From contig CM034236.1 of NCBI GenBank assembly GCA_019916065.1, forward strand, positions 48,380,190 through 48,444,189: a stretch of 64,000 nucleotides of DNA. The letters run 5' to 3'. The notes under the pieces are model-generated. The model saw only the letters and a list, made by a program, of their open reading frames with translations. It was not told the origin of the DNA and searched no databases. This document shows, piece by piece, positions 48,336 to 61,303 of the stretch. Position numbers and translations under genes: made by a program. The DNA comes from Vitellaria paradoxa. Taxonomy: Eukaryota; Streptophyta; Magnoliopsida; Ericales; Sapotaceae. Within the stretch, counting starts at the first letter, position 1. Each line of letters opens with the position of its first letter.

Positions 48336-50680
48336 TATATACATAGGCAATGTCAAGTGTTAGAGAGAGAGAGAGAGAGAGAGAGAGCCATCTCATATGC
48401 CCTTTGGGCTGGAGATTTACTCTCCGATCATCATGGGTGGTCTAAAGAGGGCATATTTAATGCACTGCACAAACAAACCTTACCATGAGACATAATTATG
48501 ATGTACAGCCATGACCCATGTACGTGTAAATGCTTTTCAAATTGGTAAGGCAACCACGATAAATGTCACATTAATTTACTCCCCCACAATTTGAAGCCAT
48601 ATGTTTTATCACAACGTCAAAAATCAAAATACATCTATTTGTAAAGCAAATGTTATGTACATGTAAAAATATATAACCAAATGTAATAATAATATTATAA
48701 TTAAAGTATATTATCTTAAAATAATAGACTCATAAATATCATAAATGATTTTAATCGGTTTTGCTAGTGTTTTCTTTCGATTATACTACTCATTTGTAAA
48801 TGTATCATAAAAAGATAATATGAAAGTTTTTATGAGCACCAGTATGTAATATGCTTACCTGAAATGAATGGGGCCACAATTTTTACCGTAATGGCAAACT
48901 ATTGTTGGAATTCTTGATTTTTTTTCGTGGATTTGTGCAAATTTTGGGTCATAATTTAAGTGGGTCCACAAGTTATTAAATGTGGATTAAATGTGAAATT
49001 GAAAGATTTTCATGAAAAATTCATAATCATATATTCAATTGTTTAAAATTGAATGGAAATTGAGTTCAAAGTTAATATTTTGGCAAAGATAAAAATTAGG
49101 TTTAAGTGGGTTTGTCCCACGTCAAAATTCTTGAGGAAAAACTAAGATATTTATATCTCAATCTTAGAGAAAATGGAGGGTCTCCAAGGGAAAAGGAGGG
49201 AGGCTGACATAACAATGCTGTGTTAGCCCCGGGACATTGATTTGAGACTGTTAGATATTTTAATCCAATAGTTGTGTATGTATCTGAACTGTTAAATTTT
49301 AATTTAACGATTCTGATTATAATTTACGAAACTACCAGCTATTTCAGTCCTCCTGAATCCCCCTAAGGGTACCTTGATATAACATTACTATGTCAGCCCC
49401 CAAATCCTCTTAAGGGTATCCAAACTTTATAGCGGAGCGAGGATCTAGATAGGTCAAATCATACCCATGCACCGCACTACTTGATCTTATATTTTGGATT
49501 ATTCCAACTTGATCTTATATTTTTGTTTGCAAATAATCAAATTTTATTAAAAATGACTTTGTCCCTCTAACCAAAGGTAACTATTTCATATTATATTTAT
49601 ATATATTCTTATCATTCTTGCATTCATAAATAATTGTATGTTTATATTTATATATATTAATAGAAATGATTGTATGTCTAGGGGTCCCTCTAATCAAATG
49701 GTGGCTGTCTAAACAATCATATTTTTATATTTAATGAAAGTCAAGTTATTCCAATTGGAAGTTTTAGTTTATTTAATAGGATTCTAAGGAACATTAGTGT
49801 AAATAGTATTTTATTTTTTTATCTATAAAAGTACATGATAATTAGAACACAATTACTTGAAAAAATAAAGAAATTTTAGGATGAATAAAAATTTGACAGC
49901 ACTTCATGCATTGAAACACATGTTTATTATTATTACTCATGGGCTTACAAATAGAGATTGGACTGACTAATATTATACCGGGAGGTGATGCAGCTCAAGT
50001 TATACATGTTGGCTTTAAACGATGAAGAAGAAGACCCATCTGAAATAGGGATTTTCAAGAGAAAGCCAAATAAAAAAAAGTATCTAAAATATTTTCAATC
50101 AGCTGTATGTGCCTATGCCAGTTTAAAGTTGAATTTGTGTGCCCATAGTTTTGCTAGCTTGACATGCCATGCCCCAGCGATTCCAGATTTTCAGGCTTGG
50201 ATGGAAGTGCCAACTCATGGGCTATTCCAATTTTACAAGCCCATCTATCATTTACTTTTTGATTTATTTATTTATCCTCTTTTCCAACAATAATTATAAC
50301 AACTCCAATGCTTGATCTTCCCCCAGAAAATGAAGTTCTATACGTTCATGATGTAAAAAAATCCCAAGAGCACATTAAAGTTCCCCAGCTGTTAATAGTG
50401 ATAAAGGAGAAATGCAATATCACAAAATTATAGTGACAGAACTACAAACCAACCAGCCAAAATGATATTCACGCAAAGATGTTGACATTACATATTCCTG
50501 TTACAAATTTCTACAATATCAAGCACCCAACCTTACTCAGCAACCCGAAAAATATTCCATCCACCCCATTTTTTACATTCCCATCCATAAATTTCTTGAG
50601 AAGAAGGTCAATTCTTTTTTACTTCAAACAGATGTTCCAGCTTTTCCCTTTCAAATTCTAGTACTTCTAGCAGACCACTT
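48336..50680. other. Intergenic DNA before the BTB gene
   Basis: No gene supported. Starts with a GA tract (48363-48388); includes a 200-bp inverted-repeat segment (49200-49400). A 102-codon frame at 49985-50293 has no recognisable motif. The last few hundred bases are the 3' flank of the minus-strand BTB gene. Confidence 0.55.
49200..49400. mobile_element. Mini inverted-repeat element, GGCTGACATA ends
   Basis: The left stretch GAGGCTGACATAACAATGCT and the reverse complement of the right end (GGGGCTGACATAGTAATGTT) agree at most positions over about 22 bp. The interior is non-coding. No target duplication identified. Confidence 0.45.
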
Positions 50681-53600
50681 TTACTCCCTTGATGTCATCA
50701 AACACTCTGACTGGATTGGATTCCCTTGGTCAACATAAGGCCTGATGAAAGTCCTCCGCCACCAGACCTCAAAGGCTCTCTGGAGATTAGGGCAGTTATC
50801 TCCAGCCTTCAGAAAACTGCCCAACCAACCAAGCAAGATGCTCTGCTGATCCTCCAGAGGCAGCGTGAGGATCGTCCTGCCAATTCCTTCCTCCACAGCT
50901 TTCTGGTCAAATGACCTGCACCCATGTTGTAACCAACTGTAGTCGTTGATCAATGGCTGTAACCAGGTTTGTAGCAACAGATTTCGGATTTCCTTTGTGG
51001 GCAGCAGCTCCCCTCTTCCTATTCCGACAAACAGCCTCGCTGTAATGCAGCTGACACGGTGGCGAGACACCATGGGAAGCTTCGCGTGAAGTAATGCCAA
51101 CTCTTGCTGGCTAGCCCACATTACTGCAAACTTGTCCGCTGCTTGCCTGTCAGCTAAAATCTCAAGCAACCACGAGAGGTTATCAGCCTCTAGAGCCATC
51201 TGCTTCACCACAAGTTCTTTCCCGCCCTTGGGTTTATCTGTCAACTCTGGTTCAGCAGCTTGCCTGAACAGAGAGAGCAGCGCATTCAAGCAGCTTTTGC
51301 ACGATCTGTAAATTGTTTCGCTGCAAATGTCAGCTGCCCCTGATGAGCTCGGAAGACGGTTATTCTCCCTGAGGAGCTTCAGAACAATGGATTTCATCTC
51401 ACGTCTGCCTCTCTCCTCGTTGCTCTTAAGTACTAGTTCCAATATATGAGCAATTGTGTCTTTGGGAGGGTTACAAGCATCAGATGACACTCGTTTCAAT
51501 ACTGGTGTGACCCCATTACATTCCCCCTGAAGGCGCAGGACAGAAGAAACCACTTTCTCCTCTTCTTCATCACCAACCCAAGGGACAGCCTCCAAGTACT
51601 CCAAACACAACTCTATGCATGATTTGAACCCAAGTTTTTCTGCAACCTACAGGGAGAGGAGAATGTAATATATCCACCTACTTCTAGATGTAATGAAAGT
51701 GAATAATTTTTTAAGTTTTTTTTTTGGGTACTTATAATATCAGTAAAGATGATTTGAGCATAAAATCAAATACATCCAAAATATTTACCAACAGGTAAAC
51801 CTAAGGATGAGCCTCCTTTGCGTCAAACACAAGACCTCGGAAGAAGGCTTGAGTTCTGTCTCGCTGAACTAGTTAGCTAGTTGAGACTGACTGTTAACCC
51901 CCGCTAACACACACTTGCCTGACATTATGCTTCACATAGGCTTATTAGATTAATCCAAAAATAAAATATGCATAGTCATGATATAAACACTTAAATTACT
52001 TAATGCCATGTTTGGATCAAGGGTTTCCCAATTAAAAATAAATGAAATGAAGTGAAAAAAAAGAAAGGGAAAGTGGTTCAAAATTATTTATCTTGCTTGG
52101 TTCATGGTGGAAAATTGAAAGAAAAGATGTGGGATTTGAGAAATTAAAAAATTAATTTATTGATGAATACCTTTTATTTTCAATCCACTCAAATAAGAAC
52201 ATGCATTAAAATTTTATGTTTATTTTCCCGATTCCTTTCTTCTTCTTTTTTCCCCATTTCTTTTCCATCACCAAATCGTTAATCCAAACAAAACCTAGAA
52301 GCATCTTTTGGATTATTTAGTTATTAAAATGGTAACAGAGCAGGTAGGCTCTATGCTTGAATATGAAGGGGAGTGTGACCACATGTGAGCAGACATAAAT
52401 GAAACAAATAATTTTAACAACATCCCCAATAGATATTTTAGAGAAAATGGCAGAGACGACAAGAACCTCAAGTTGATGTTCAACCGTACAAACCTACGTT
52501 CACGATGCTGTTGACCTTTTCTATGGCATTATTACAACACAAGAAATATGCTCTAAAGTTTAAGTATAACAAGCCATGCAGTATTTAAGAAAAGTTAAAG
52601 AATGAAACACTTGAGAAAGAACCACCAAAATGTGTATAAACCAGTGCCCTGAAATCGTAAGTCACTCATCTGTAGTATTAAAGCAGGGTGGTCATAGGAT
52701 AACAAGAAGGAAACATGAGTAATCTAAACAAAATTGATTGTCTCGATGTAATAAAGTCTCCTAGTAACAGATAATTAGGCATACAATGAAGGAAAAGATA
52801 CCAGTACTATAATATAAGAATAGTAAGTGCTATGCAAGAATCTTTCACTATCATTCTAAAGTACTTCTGAAACAGATCTGCGCCTTCGCTAGCACCATAT
52901 CATGTCATCAGGTCAGTGGTCCAATAAACATCCCTACGACTGTTTTCATCTAAAAGATTTCTCAAAAACTTCAGAATAAGTGAATAGCTTGCCGATTTCT
53001 CATTGATTATAGTGAATTTGGATGTCGAAAAATACTAGGTAAAGACTTCTACAACGTAAGAACTGATAACATATCAATCAATTATAATATATATATAAGG
53101 ATAGTATAAAATATATCTGCCTTTGGTTTACTCATAAAAGAAATAAATCTTCGACTGCAACTTTGAATTGCTGCTCTACCTGGGCCATTTGTCTCCTATG
53201 TTTAATGGGATCCAATAGAAATATGATGGATATAAAACTCAAATAATTGGATATTCATGATAATACCTTTCAAAATTAGTACCGAAAATTTTCAATGGTC
53301 AACATTCTTCTATATAATGCAAGAGTCCAAGGGAAAAAAAAAATAATGATTGGGTGTTTCTAGTTATATTGTAGAAGCTTCATACATTAGTTATCTTGTC
53401 ACAGAGTTCTCTGCTCACAAGTACAATTGGGTGTTCCGTTTCCATAACTGGAAGGTCAAAAATGAAAATACTCATCTATAATTTTATAGAAATGTATCAT
53501 CAGACTACCCAAATATCCTCACACATGACAAAAGTCCAGATCAATGACAACAACACCAAAACCAATAACAGTTGCAGAACAAAGATAAGTCATTACAGAT

Positions 53601-54242
53601 TCTCCAGTTTACCTTGATGATCCGCAGTACACGGGAAACGTTTTGCTTAATCAGCCGCTGCTTCAAATCTTTGCAGTACATTAGTCCCAGAGTTTCAACA
53701 TATATCTCAGCATCCTCGCAATCATCAATTTCTAGACAGGGTAAACCAGGCTGCTTTTCCAGCAACTTCTCCGCGAAAAAGCTGCTATATTCTATGAGAA
53801 CGCTCTTGTGCACACTCAACCTCACCGCAAAGCCCTGCTTGCCTAGCAAAACTACCTTCAAATCACTGGTTCCAGGCTCACCAAACTCAATCGACACCTT
53901 CCTCGGCATATTCTCAATCTTGGATCGCAGTGTCCTCTCCGAGGCTAATGGTGCACTAAGAACAGGTGCATCCAAATTTCTTTGTTCATCAGAAACTGTT
54001 CCTGATTGTGATGATGTGGACATTGGCTTTTTTTCGGTTGATTGGGTTTGTTTCTTCTGAGAAGATATCTTGGCCGTTGGTGAGGGAGGTTTGGGCTTGT
54101 TAAGAGGATTTTGAGTCTTGAGGGTCTTTTGAAACACAACAGGAGAAGGGCAGCACCAGAATCCTTCAGGGGTCACAGCAATTGGAACATTTTTTATCTT
54201 TGTTTGTCCCTGCTCTAAGGTTGAAACTCTAATTTCAGCCAT
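50681..54242 (-). CDS. BTB/POZ domain protein, At3g50780 type
   Basis: Two coding exons on the minus strand: 54242-53613 (210 codons, ATG) and 51646-50681; 531 residues, intron 51647-53612 with GT-AG borders (CATCAAG/GTAAAC and CTGTAG/GTTGCAG). The N-terminus MAEIRVSTLEQGQTKIKNVP and FWCCPSP (28-34) match the plant group containing At3g50780, with At1g63850 and At5g60050 as relatives. A Ser/Lys/Pro-rich linker (about 45-105) precedes the BTB fold at about 126-216 (SDLKVVLL, LSVHKSVLIEYSSFF, CEDAEIYVETLGLMYC). The C-terminal two thirds is Trp- and Leu-rich (MWASQQELALLHAKLP, LLGWLGSFLKAGDNCPNLQ) and conserved in the family. BTB proteins commonly act as substrate adaptors for CUL3 ubiquitin ligases; whether this one does is not known from sequence. 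Confidence 0.9.
51795..51915 (-). repeat. Possible SINE in the BTB intron
   Basis: On the minus strand, TAGCTAACTAGTTCAGCGAG resembles a pol III A-box region, followed by GAGGTCTTGTGTTTGACGC resembling a B-box region. No A-tail or target duplication found, so this is tentative. Confidence 0.35.
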
Positions 54243-55205
54243 ATCAAAACTCGAAATTTTTTAGTCAAGATATGGCATCTAGGACCAAAACAAGGATGTG
54301 GACTGGACCCTCAAAAGAATAAAGGAAGCACCTTAACTTTCCGTGTCACAACAAATCTATTTCTCCTAGAAATAGCAGGAGGAGGGAGACTTCAAGAACT
54401 TAAACTCTTCTTCTAACAGAAGTTAACTTATTCAAGAAATGCACAAAACCCTAAACTGAAGATATATTTCTCAACAACACGACACCAATAAATGCAGGGG
54501 ATTACACAGAATATGACTAAGAAGAACTGGAATTCGCTCTAATATGGGCTTTCCTAAAATTGAAACAGTACCAAATCAAAAATTAGCTTCAGAAAAGCTA
54601 CATAGGAAAATGTTTCTGGTTTGCAGAAATATAAAGAAACAAGGTTTCAACAATCAAGTTTTGAAATTTTTATTTTTACAGAAAAAACACCCAAAATGAT
54701 AATAATAATATTATTATTATTTCTAACAATTAGCGTAGTCCTATGAAATATCTGCCAAAGACATCACAGATCAAGAAAAGCACGAAATGGGTGCATTTAA
54801 ATACCCAATTTTGAGAAATTCTTGAAACCCCAAGACTGTAAGGAATTACCAGAAACTGGGTGATTTGAGGGCTCTCTGAAAGCCTCCCATTTTCAATTCT
54901 ACAAGTCCATGTTCTCTGACTCATATACCGAGAGTAGAAAATGATTGAATGAGGTTGATGTCAAGCAGAAAGGGAACCAGGTATCAGAGATGTTACAGGG
55001 CGGAATAATGAGTGAAGAAAGGAAGAACGACATGACCCAAAGTTAAAAAAAAAAAGGGGGGGGGGATAACAAACGTTTATGGGTTGGAACTTTACCAGTG
55101 TATTGAAGAAGCGGTTTTGATTTTTATGAATCAGGGTCTACTGAAATTGAATGCATTTGTCTCTGCACTGCCAATACTCTCTCTCTCTCTCTCTCGACAC
55201 TCAGA
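54243..55205 (-). promoter_or_regulatory. BTB gene leader and promoter region
   Basis: Minus-strand 5' side of the BTB gene. A TTTCTG/GTAATT donor-like site near 54850 and a TTGGTCCTAG acceptor-like site near 54282 suggest a leader intron. A GA tract on the minus strand (plus-strand CT run, about 55178-55198) lies upstream, as in the other promoters here. An A11-G10 homopolymer junction sits at about 55048-55068. The start site is not known. Confidence 0.4.
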
Positions 55206-56259
55206 ACAGAGATCACAGATCGACAGGCACGCCTTGGGGCCAGGTCTTTCATTCTTGTTTTTGCTTTTCTTGATGTCTCTATGTCGCTTTTTGTGGACCG
55301 TTATTGGAAGGCTAAACAAATTAAAATGTGCCAAAAGAGAAGAGAAAAAAAGAAAAAAAGAAAAAAAGGGTAAACAAATTGAAAATGACAGACTTGTGTA
55401 GATTGTTGCTTAACCGCTTATATCTTATAGGTGCGATGGATAATCCTAATTACAGCCATTTGCAAGTACAGATTACAGCTGTTGTAGGAGGTAGGTCAAG
55501 AAAATTCAAGTCTTTTCTGTAGGTTTGACCCGTCACTATATAGCTGGACCAAGATCATCAATTGATTGTACGTTAAGTTACATTAGATCAATGAATTCAT
55601 CAATATTTAATCTGGTCCAAGTTACCAGAAAATTAATGGTAGCTTAAACTGTGGGGGAAGAAAGAGACAAAAACAGTTGCATTTTCAACTTAACAGTGGC
55701 TGGCTGTCATTTTCCTCCCTATTGCCTTTTAAAAGTTACTTGGTGACATATCTCCAAGCAATCTTTCTTTAAAGTGATGGGTAATTAATTAAAGAGTTTG
55801 CTTTAGGCCGGGCCAGTTGCGCTTCCCCTTGTGCCATTCAAAATTTACTTGGTGCCTAATTTTCAAATTTACAGATGTGATAATCTCCCTCCCAAAGCCA
55901 AATTCATAATTTGCACTACAGGTGTCCCCGGATGCTTGATCTGCACCCAAATCATCAAATTAATAGGCTCCCTTTTGAAATAGAGAAATACTCAAAATGA
56001 ATCGTAATTTGACGATTCAGTTATTGATGTATGTGGGTCTCATACTGATTTATAAGAAAATATATCAGACCAATAATTACTCTAAGCAGTGTTGAATTTC
56101 TTTATGACTTGACTTTGCTTTTCTTTGTGCACTATGGATAGGGGCCCATGGCTTGCCTGGAGTGCAATAATGCAGCTAAGAAATGATTATTGTCAGTCGA
56201 GAAAAGAGAGTGCCCGTTTCATCATCAATGTCAATGGTAAGCCTCCCCCCACACACGCT

Positions 56260-56288
56260 CCCCCCCCCCCCCCCCCCCCAAAAAAAAA
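56260..56288 (+). repeat. Homopolymer junction C20-A9
   Basis: Twenty C followed directly by nine A in an otherwise AT-rich spacer. Confidence 0.9.
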
Positions 56289-57139
56289 GGCATTCCCAGA
56301 TAATGGCTTTGCTGTAATATTGGCCCACAATGGCATCTCTACCCATGTGTTAGCTCATGACAGTGTGCATTTGATACTATGAATAATAACTAGGGGACAC
56401 CCTATGGTTTGTGGTAGGGTTAAGATCATTACAGGCAATTACAGACTTTTGAGCATGTTGGTTCAACTGTATCTTCAAAATGTGACTCATCCCTGCCCGA
56501 AGGTTCAAGAGTCAAAGGCTATAGGTAAATCCTTGACCGTACATTAGCATTTGACGCATAATGGAACATCATATGGATTTGACATTATTATTAAACCAAA
56601 GAGAGACGATAAATTCTTCCCAGATATTATTTTTGATTTAAAGGTAGCCGTCTTAGCTATAATTTACATGACGTTTAAATAAGAGAATAATCATAACCCT
56701 AACGGTTAACTTAAGGATTAATAATATATTCAAATTTTATTAAATTTGACAAATATGATATGACTGTAAAATTTCTAAAAAAAAAAAAACAAATTATCAC
56801 ATAATTGGCAATGAATAATTCTAACTTCTATCCCAATGGTAATTATTAAATAAAAATTATTATAAATAATAAAAATATCAATTTGGAATCCTATTAATAG
56901 AATTTCACAACAAAAAGTCTTCATCAAGACTGTAAATGGTGAAAATAATGTCCCTTCTAAAAAATACTCTAAATCTATTTATTATACATCTAAATTGAAT
57001 ACATATGACAAAATAGCAATTTATTTATTAAGTGTCTAAATTAAATCAATCCGATTCATGTAATTTTAAATCAGTTGCTTAGCACTAGCATTATTATGTA
57101 ACAAAAAGAGAAATGAAAACAGAGATATGAACATTAAGA

Positions 57140-57869
57140 GCTCGTTTGATAAAACTTTCAATTTTCATTTTCATTTTTTTTTAAATTGAACATAAAAACC
57201 CGTTTAGTATTTGTTTCTATTTTTTAGTTTTCAAAAAAAATGAAAACTATTTTAGAATTTTTAAAAATTATAGAAACATAAAAAAAGTATTTTCTCAAGT
57301 TTTATTTTTAATTTTTATTTTTTTCCACAACCATTACCATTCACAACCATCACCTACCATGAACCATCACCATCCACCCGTTGTCACCCACATCCAACCA
57401 CAACCAACTGCCGCCCCCTACCTATCTTTGGCAACTATCAACTTTCGTTACCGCTCGCCATCACTTCTAACAACCATCGCTGTTGCTAGCACCTGCCACT
57501 CATCTCCAACTATCACCACCACCAACTGGCCACCATTTTCATTGCTAATCACTACCCACCTCTGACTAATGTCACCATTGACCACCGCAAACTGTCATCC
57601 ACCTTCAACCATTGCCGATCAACCACACTCACCTTTGACCACCACCACCAGCTGCCACCAATGTCCAGTCGCTGTCATTTGTTGCCACTCATTGTAGTCA
57701 ACCACTCTTTTAATATTATAACTGTCAACTAACAACTACTGTTACCAAACGCATTTTTAAGTTTTTTTTATTATGAAAATGAAAACTAATTAAAAATTAA
57801 AAAACTAAACATAAAAATTAAAAATTAAATACAAAAACTAAAAACTAACAATTTTGTCAAACGAATCCT
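57140..57869 (-). mobile_element. MITE with CCACCACC-type minisatellite core
   Basis: Ends CTCGTTTGATAAAAC (left) and TTTTGTCAAACGAATCC (right) are inverted, with subterminal ATTTTCATTTTCATTTT and AATGAAAACTAATTAAAA stretches. The centre (about 57330-57710) is a degenerate minisatellite of ACCACC(A/G)CC-like units. In reverse complement the element matches 20720-21395, including the AACGCATTTTTAAG-type block. The Pro/His/Thr-rich frame inside is repeat translation. Confidence 0.6.
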
Positions 57870-59643
57870 AAATTATTTTGAACAAATATCTATATAAAAC
57901 AAGGTAAATTACATCTACCTCCCCTTAATATTTGGGTGATTACACTTAACACTCATAACATTTAAAAGTTACACTTACCTCCCTTATTTTGAAATGTTAT
58001 TAACATTGATTTCATTTCGATAAAATTAACTATTAAAATTTAACAGAAAATGTTAAAATAACTAAAATTTTAAGTGTTCTTTTCTATTTTATCACTTCTT
58101 CTCTCACATTTTCATTAATTTTCTTTATAAAAATCCTCAAAAATAAGTAAAAACAAAAAATTTTTGAAAATTTGCGTAAAAAAAACTAATGAAATGTAAG
58201 AAAGGGAGAAGTAAAATATAAAATATCTAAAATTTTGGTTAGTGTAACATTTTATGTTAAGTTTTAATAACTGATTTTATTAAAATAAAATCAATATTAA
58301 CAATATTTTAAAATAAGAGAGATAAAGTGTAATTACTCAAATTTTAAGGGTAAGGATATGAAAGTTACCCTATAAAATAACCACGACAAAAACCCAGACA
58401 CAATGTTTCTCCTTAATGACCCATGTGTCTTTGGTCCCTGCAGACGTGATCTTCCCGGAAGCCTTTATTTCCGTGTGATCATCATAAGGGACTATTAATG
58501 CTGCGTGCAAGCCAAGTTGCGCCAAAACTCCTTAGCTGGCGGATTTTGTAAACGTACTTTTAAATTTTAATCCGTCAGAGAAGGCTTCTTTGATTCACAA
58601 AACTAGAAGAAATGGCGCATCCTTTAGACAAGACAAGAATGGAATAATGGTGGGCAACTAACACAATATATATATATATAGTCGCTGTTTTTGAGCAGAC
58701 TTCTTTGCCATTGAAAATACTTACGGTTCAATTGGTTTTCATATAAAAGCATTTGCTTTCTGTCATTTTTTTTCTTTAAGGGAAAATACTGATTCGAAAA
58801 TATACTAAAATAAAAGGTATTTATTAATATTGTTATTTTTAATTTTTCAAATCTTAGATATTTTTTTCTTCTATTTTTTATCATAACTCAAATAAAAAAA
58901 TAAATTTTAAATTCTTACTCTTACTTTTTTTTGGGGGGACAAACCCTTTAACCAAACACCGGCTACAAATCAAAAAGCTTAATGAAAATAGCATAAAAGG
59001 TCAAAATTTTCCGTAGCCATGCACCCCTTATTTTTTTAATTGTCTTTTGCTTTCAATTTTCTGCTGGGTTTCCCCAGTTACTTGAAATATATATTTAGAC
59101 TCAGAGGAGCAAAATGAGCTATACTTTGTCAAATAAGTTAGATTATTTCGCCCTTATATGATTTTCTTTTCAAACGATTTTTAAGATTTTTATTAAATAA
59201 CATTTAAGAGAATTATCAAACAAAAAAAATAATTTTTTCTAAAAAAAAAAATCATATAAAACAAAAAATAAATTATAAGAACAAAGTCAACTTATTTAAA
59301 ATAAATTAAAACTACTAAATACCGTTAATATGGGCGGAAAGTATATGAGAAAGAAAAATAATATTAAACACAACATAAAAACAATTAATTCGATTACCAC
59401 ACAGATATTAGCTGTTCAAAGTTATTGACAGAGAGCACAAACCCAATACCGCTTAAATATTTTTAAGTCAAAATTGATATAATTTAAATTAATTTTTAAA
59501 TAAACTAATTATTTAATATAACTACTTAATTTTGAAATGTATAAACATAAGCACAGATCAAACACTAACTATGAACCGAATACTAACACCCTGTAGAAGA
59601 ACAATAAGATAACGAATTTCTGAACAGAAAAAGAGCAACAATA

Positions 59644-60346
59644 ATGAACTTGGGACAGAAAACGGCAAAACCGAGAAAGCTGATGTTCTGCTTTAGCTCA
59701 CTACTAATGGCTTCCCTTTTTGCTTTCTCTGCATCTGTCCAATTCAATGACCCAGGTACCATGCATAATCTGTCTTCTTTTGATCTGCACACTCCATTCT
59801 CAATCACTGACTGACTCTCTGTGTGCGTGCGTGTGTGTGTGTGTGTGTTAATTGACTCAGATTGGTACTTCTGGTTTCCTCTATATGTTATTGCTTGTGC
59901 AGTAAATCTGGTCAACGGGTTTATGATCACCACCTATAACATAAGACAGATTGCTAAATTGGTACTATGGCTTGGATTATTCCTGCTTTCCAAGGTCTTA
60001 TTTGAAGATTTTGGGCTAGAAATAGCTGGGTTTTGGTCAGTGGACGTGAGGGAGAGAGTTGTCAGAGAGAAATTTGGGAGTGGACTGGTAATCATCTCCA
60101 TGTTTCTACACTTGCTTGTCTCATCAAACCCACACAATTCCACAGAGCCAACAAGATTGAAAGTTCCAAAATATGTCGAATATGGTGAGAAAATTTGGGA
60201 CAAGTGATTTGATATGACTAATTATGAGTTGAAAATGTGAATCACATTTTGAAATGGCTGTCTGTTAATGGTGAACAGGAATGGTAGCCTTGGTGGGCAT
60301 CAGTTTTGGGATCGCCGGTATCTGGATTAAAGATTCCTCAAGGTAA
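59644..60346 (+). CDS. TMEM220-like multi-pass membrane protein
   Basis: Three exons: 59644-59755, 59861-60184 and 60279-60346; 167 residues; GT-AG introns of 105 and 94 nt. Exon 1 encodes a first membrane helix (about 13-32) and exon 2 starts inside the conserved NDPDWYFW motif (residues 35-42), the hallmark I associate with the transmembrane protein 220 family (animal members read VQVNDPD). Further hydrophobic segments: about 43-57, 71-85, 108-121 and 146-162 (MVALVGISFGIAGIWI). The length fits the family. Function in plants is unknown to me. The first intron contains a (GT)n run just before its acceptor. It is convergent with SUVR5, with under 1 kb between the stops. Confidence 0.85.
59819..59849 (+). 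repeat. (GT)n tract next to intron 1 acceptor
   Basis: GTGTGCGTGCGTGTGT-type repeat ending about 12 nt before the TTGACTCAG acceptor of the TMEM220-like gene, taking the place of a normal polypyrimidine tract. GT/TG repeats near splice sites can affect splicing. Confidence 0.85.
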
Positions 60347-61303
60347 AAGGAAATGAATCCAAAATCAAAATCTCTCGTCATGTCACGGGATTTTTGAACC
60401 CGTACCCATTGGATGTGCTCCAAAAAACTTCTAGCAATAGAAAGAAACAAAAAATATAAATATTTATATAGTGCAGAGTGAGGAAAGAATGCTAATAGCT
60501 CATTGTTGGCAACCCTGCAATGTTTCCGCCCGTCTGATGTGTTTTGGCAAATGCTTTGTAATTGTAATTGTAACGGTGCTTGCTTAATAAATTTGACTAA
60601 TTTCCATTGCTCCTAAATACACTTACTCCTGATGGTGAGAGAATTTAATTCTCTCCTCTCCTCCAGAAATCATTTTAAATTGGAGACTATTATTGCCTTT
60701 CTTCTCCTTAGAAAGCATCCTCCTCCACTTTTCCAACGATCTTGACCTGAGCTGTGCTCGAAAGGGTATTTTTCCATGTTACAACCTGAGATTTCTCCAA
60801 TGTGAATTAAAAAATATATATATATCGAAGCGATTTTCTGGAACAATATAACTAAAAGCATCCGGATAACATTTAACAATTAATTAAAAATAAAAATAGA
60901 AAAAAAAATCAATGGGCAAAGCTAACCTCGTAAAAATAAGATTTTCTTGAAAATTTGTCATATCCCATTACAACGTTGTGCAAGAAATGTGTAGCATAAA
61001 CCCATCTAGTCATCTACTATTCACAGCTTCACTTTCAACAGGGGAAAACTTTTAACCAAATAAAAATCAGCACAAGGCATAACAAGCCTCGCCCTCTTTT
61101 AAAAACTAAAGAACATTTTGTTACAATCTAATGAGAAAAAAAAAAAAAAAGAGGCGGCCCTAATACTTGCAGCACGGGCAAATTGCAAGCTTCATGAAAG
61201 GCATGAGAAGTGTTCCCTTCAGAACCTTTCGAAGAGAGAAGGTATCCCATCTTGGAATCTTCCATTCTCTATTCATGCTATAGAGACCACCAGAACATAA
61301 GAT
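60347..61303. other. Intergenic spacer between convergent genes
   Basis: About 950 bp holding the 3' flanks of the TMEM220-like gene (plus) and SUVR5 (minus). An AATAAA-type sequence (TTAATAAATTTG near 60585) could serve the plus-strand gene. No gene seen. Confidence 0.6.

Larger units (their letters stand above)
55206..59643. other. Intergenic DNA between BTB and TMEM220-like genes
   Basis: No gene supported. Contains a C20-A9 homopolymer junction (56260-56288), a MITE with minisatellite core (57140-57869), AT tracts and A/T-rich remnants. The frame at 56125-56382 crosses the C-run and is not credible. Confidence 0.6.

Noticed and set aside
49985..50293. 102-codon frame starting MMQLKLYML
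   Set aside because: The mixed composition made it worth a look, but there is no recognisable domain, no clear promoter or splice context, and the C-terminal half is hydrophobic AT-driven sequence.
56125..56382. 85-codon frame with a poly-Pro run
   Set aside because: The poly-Pro comes from the C20 homopolymer and the rest shows no family motif.
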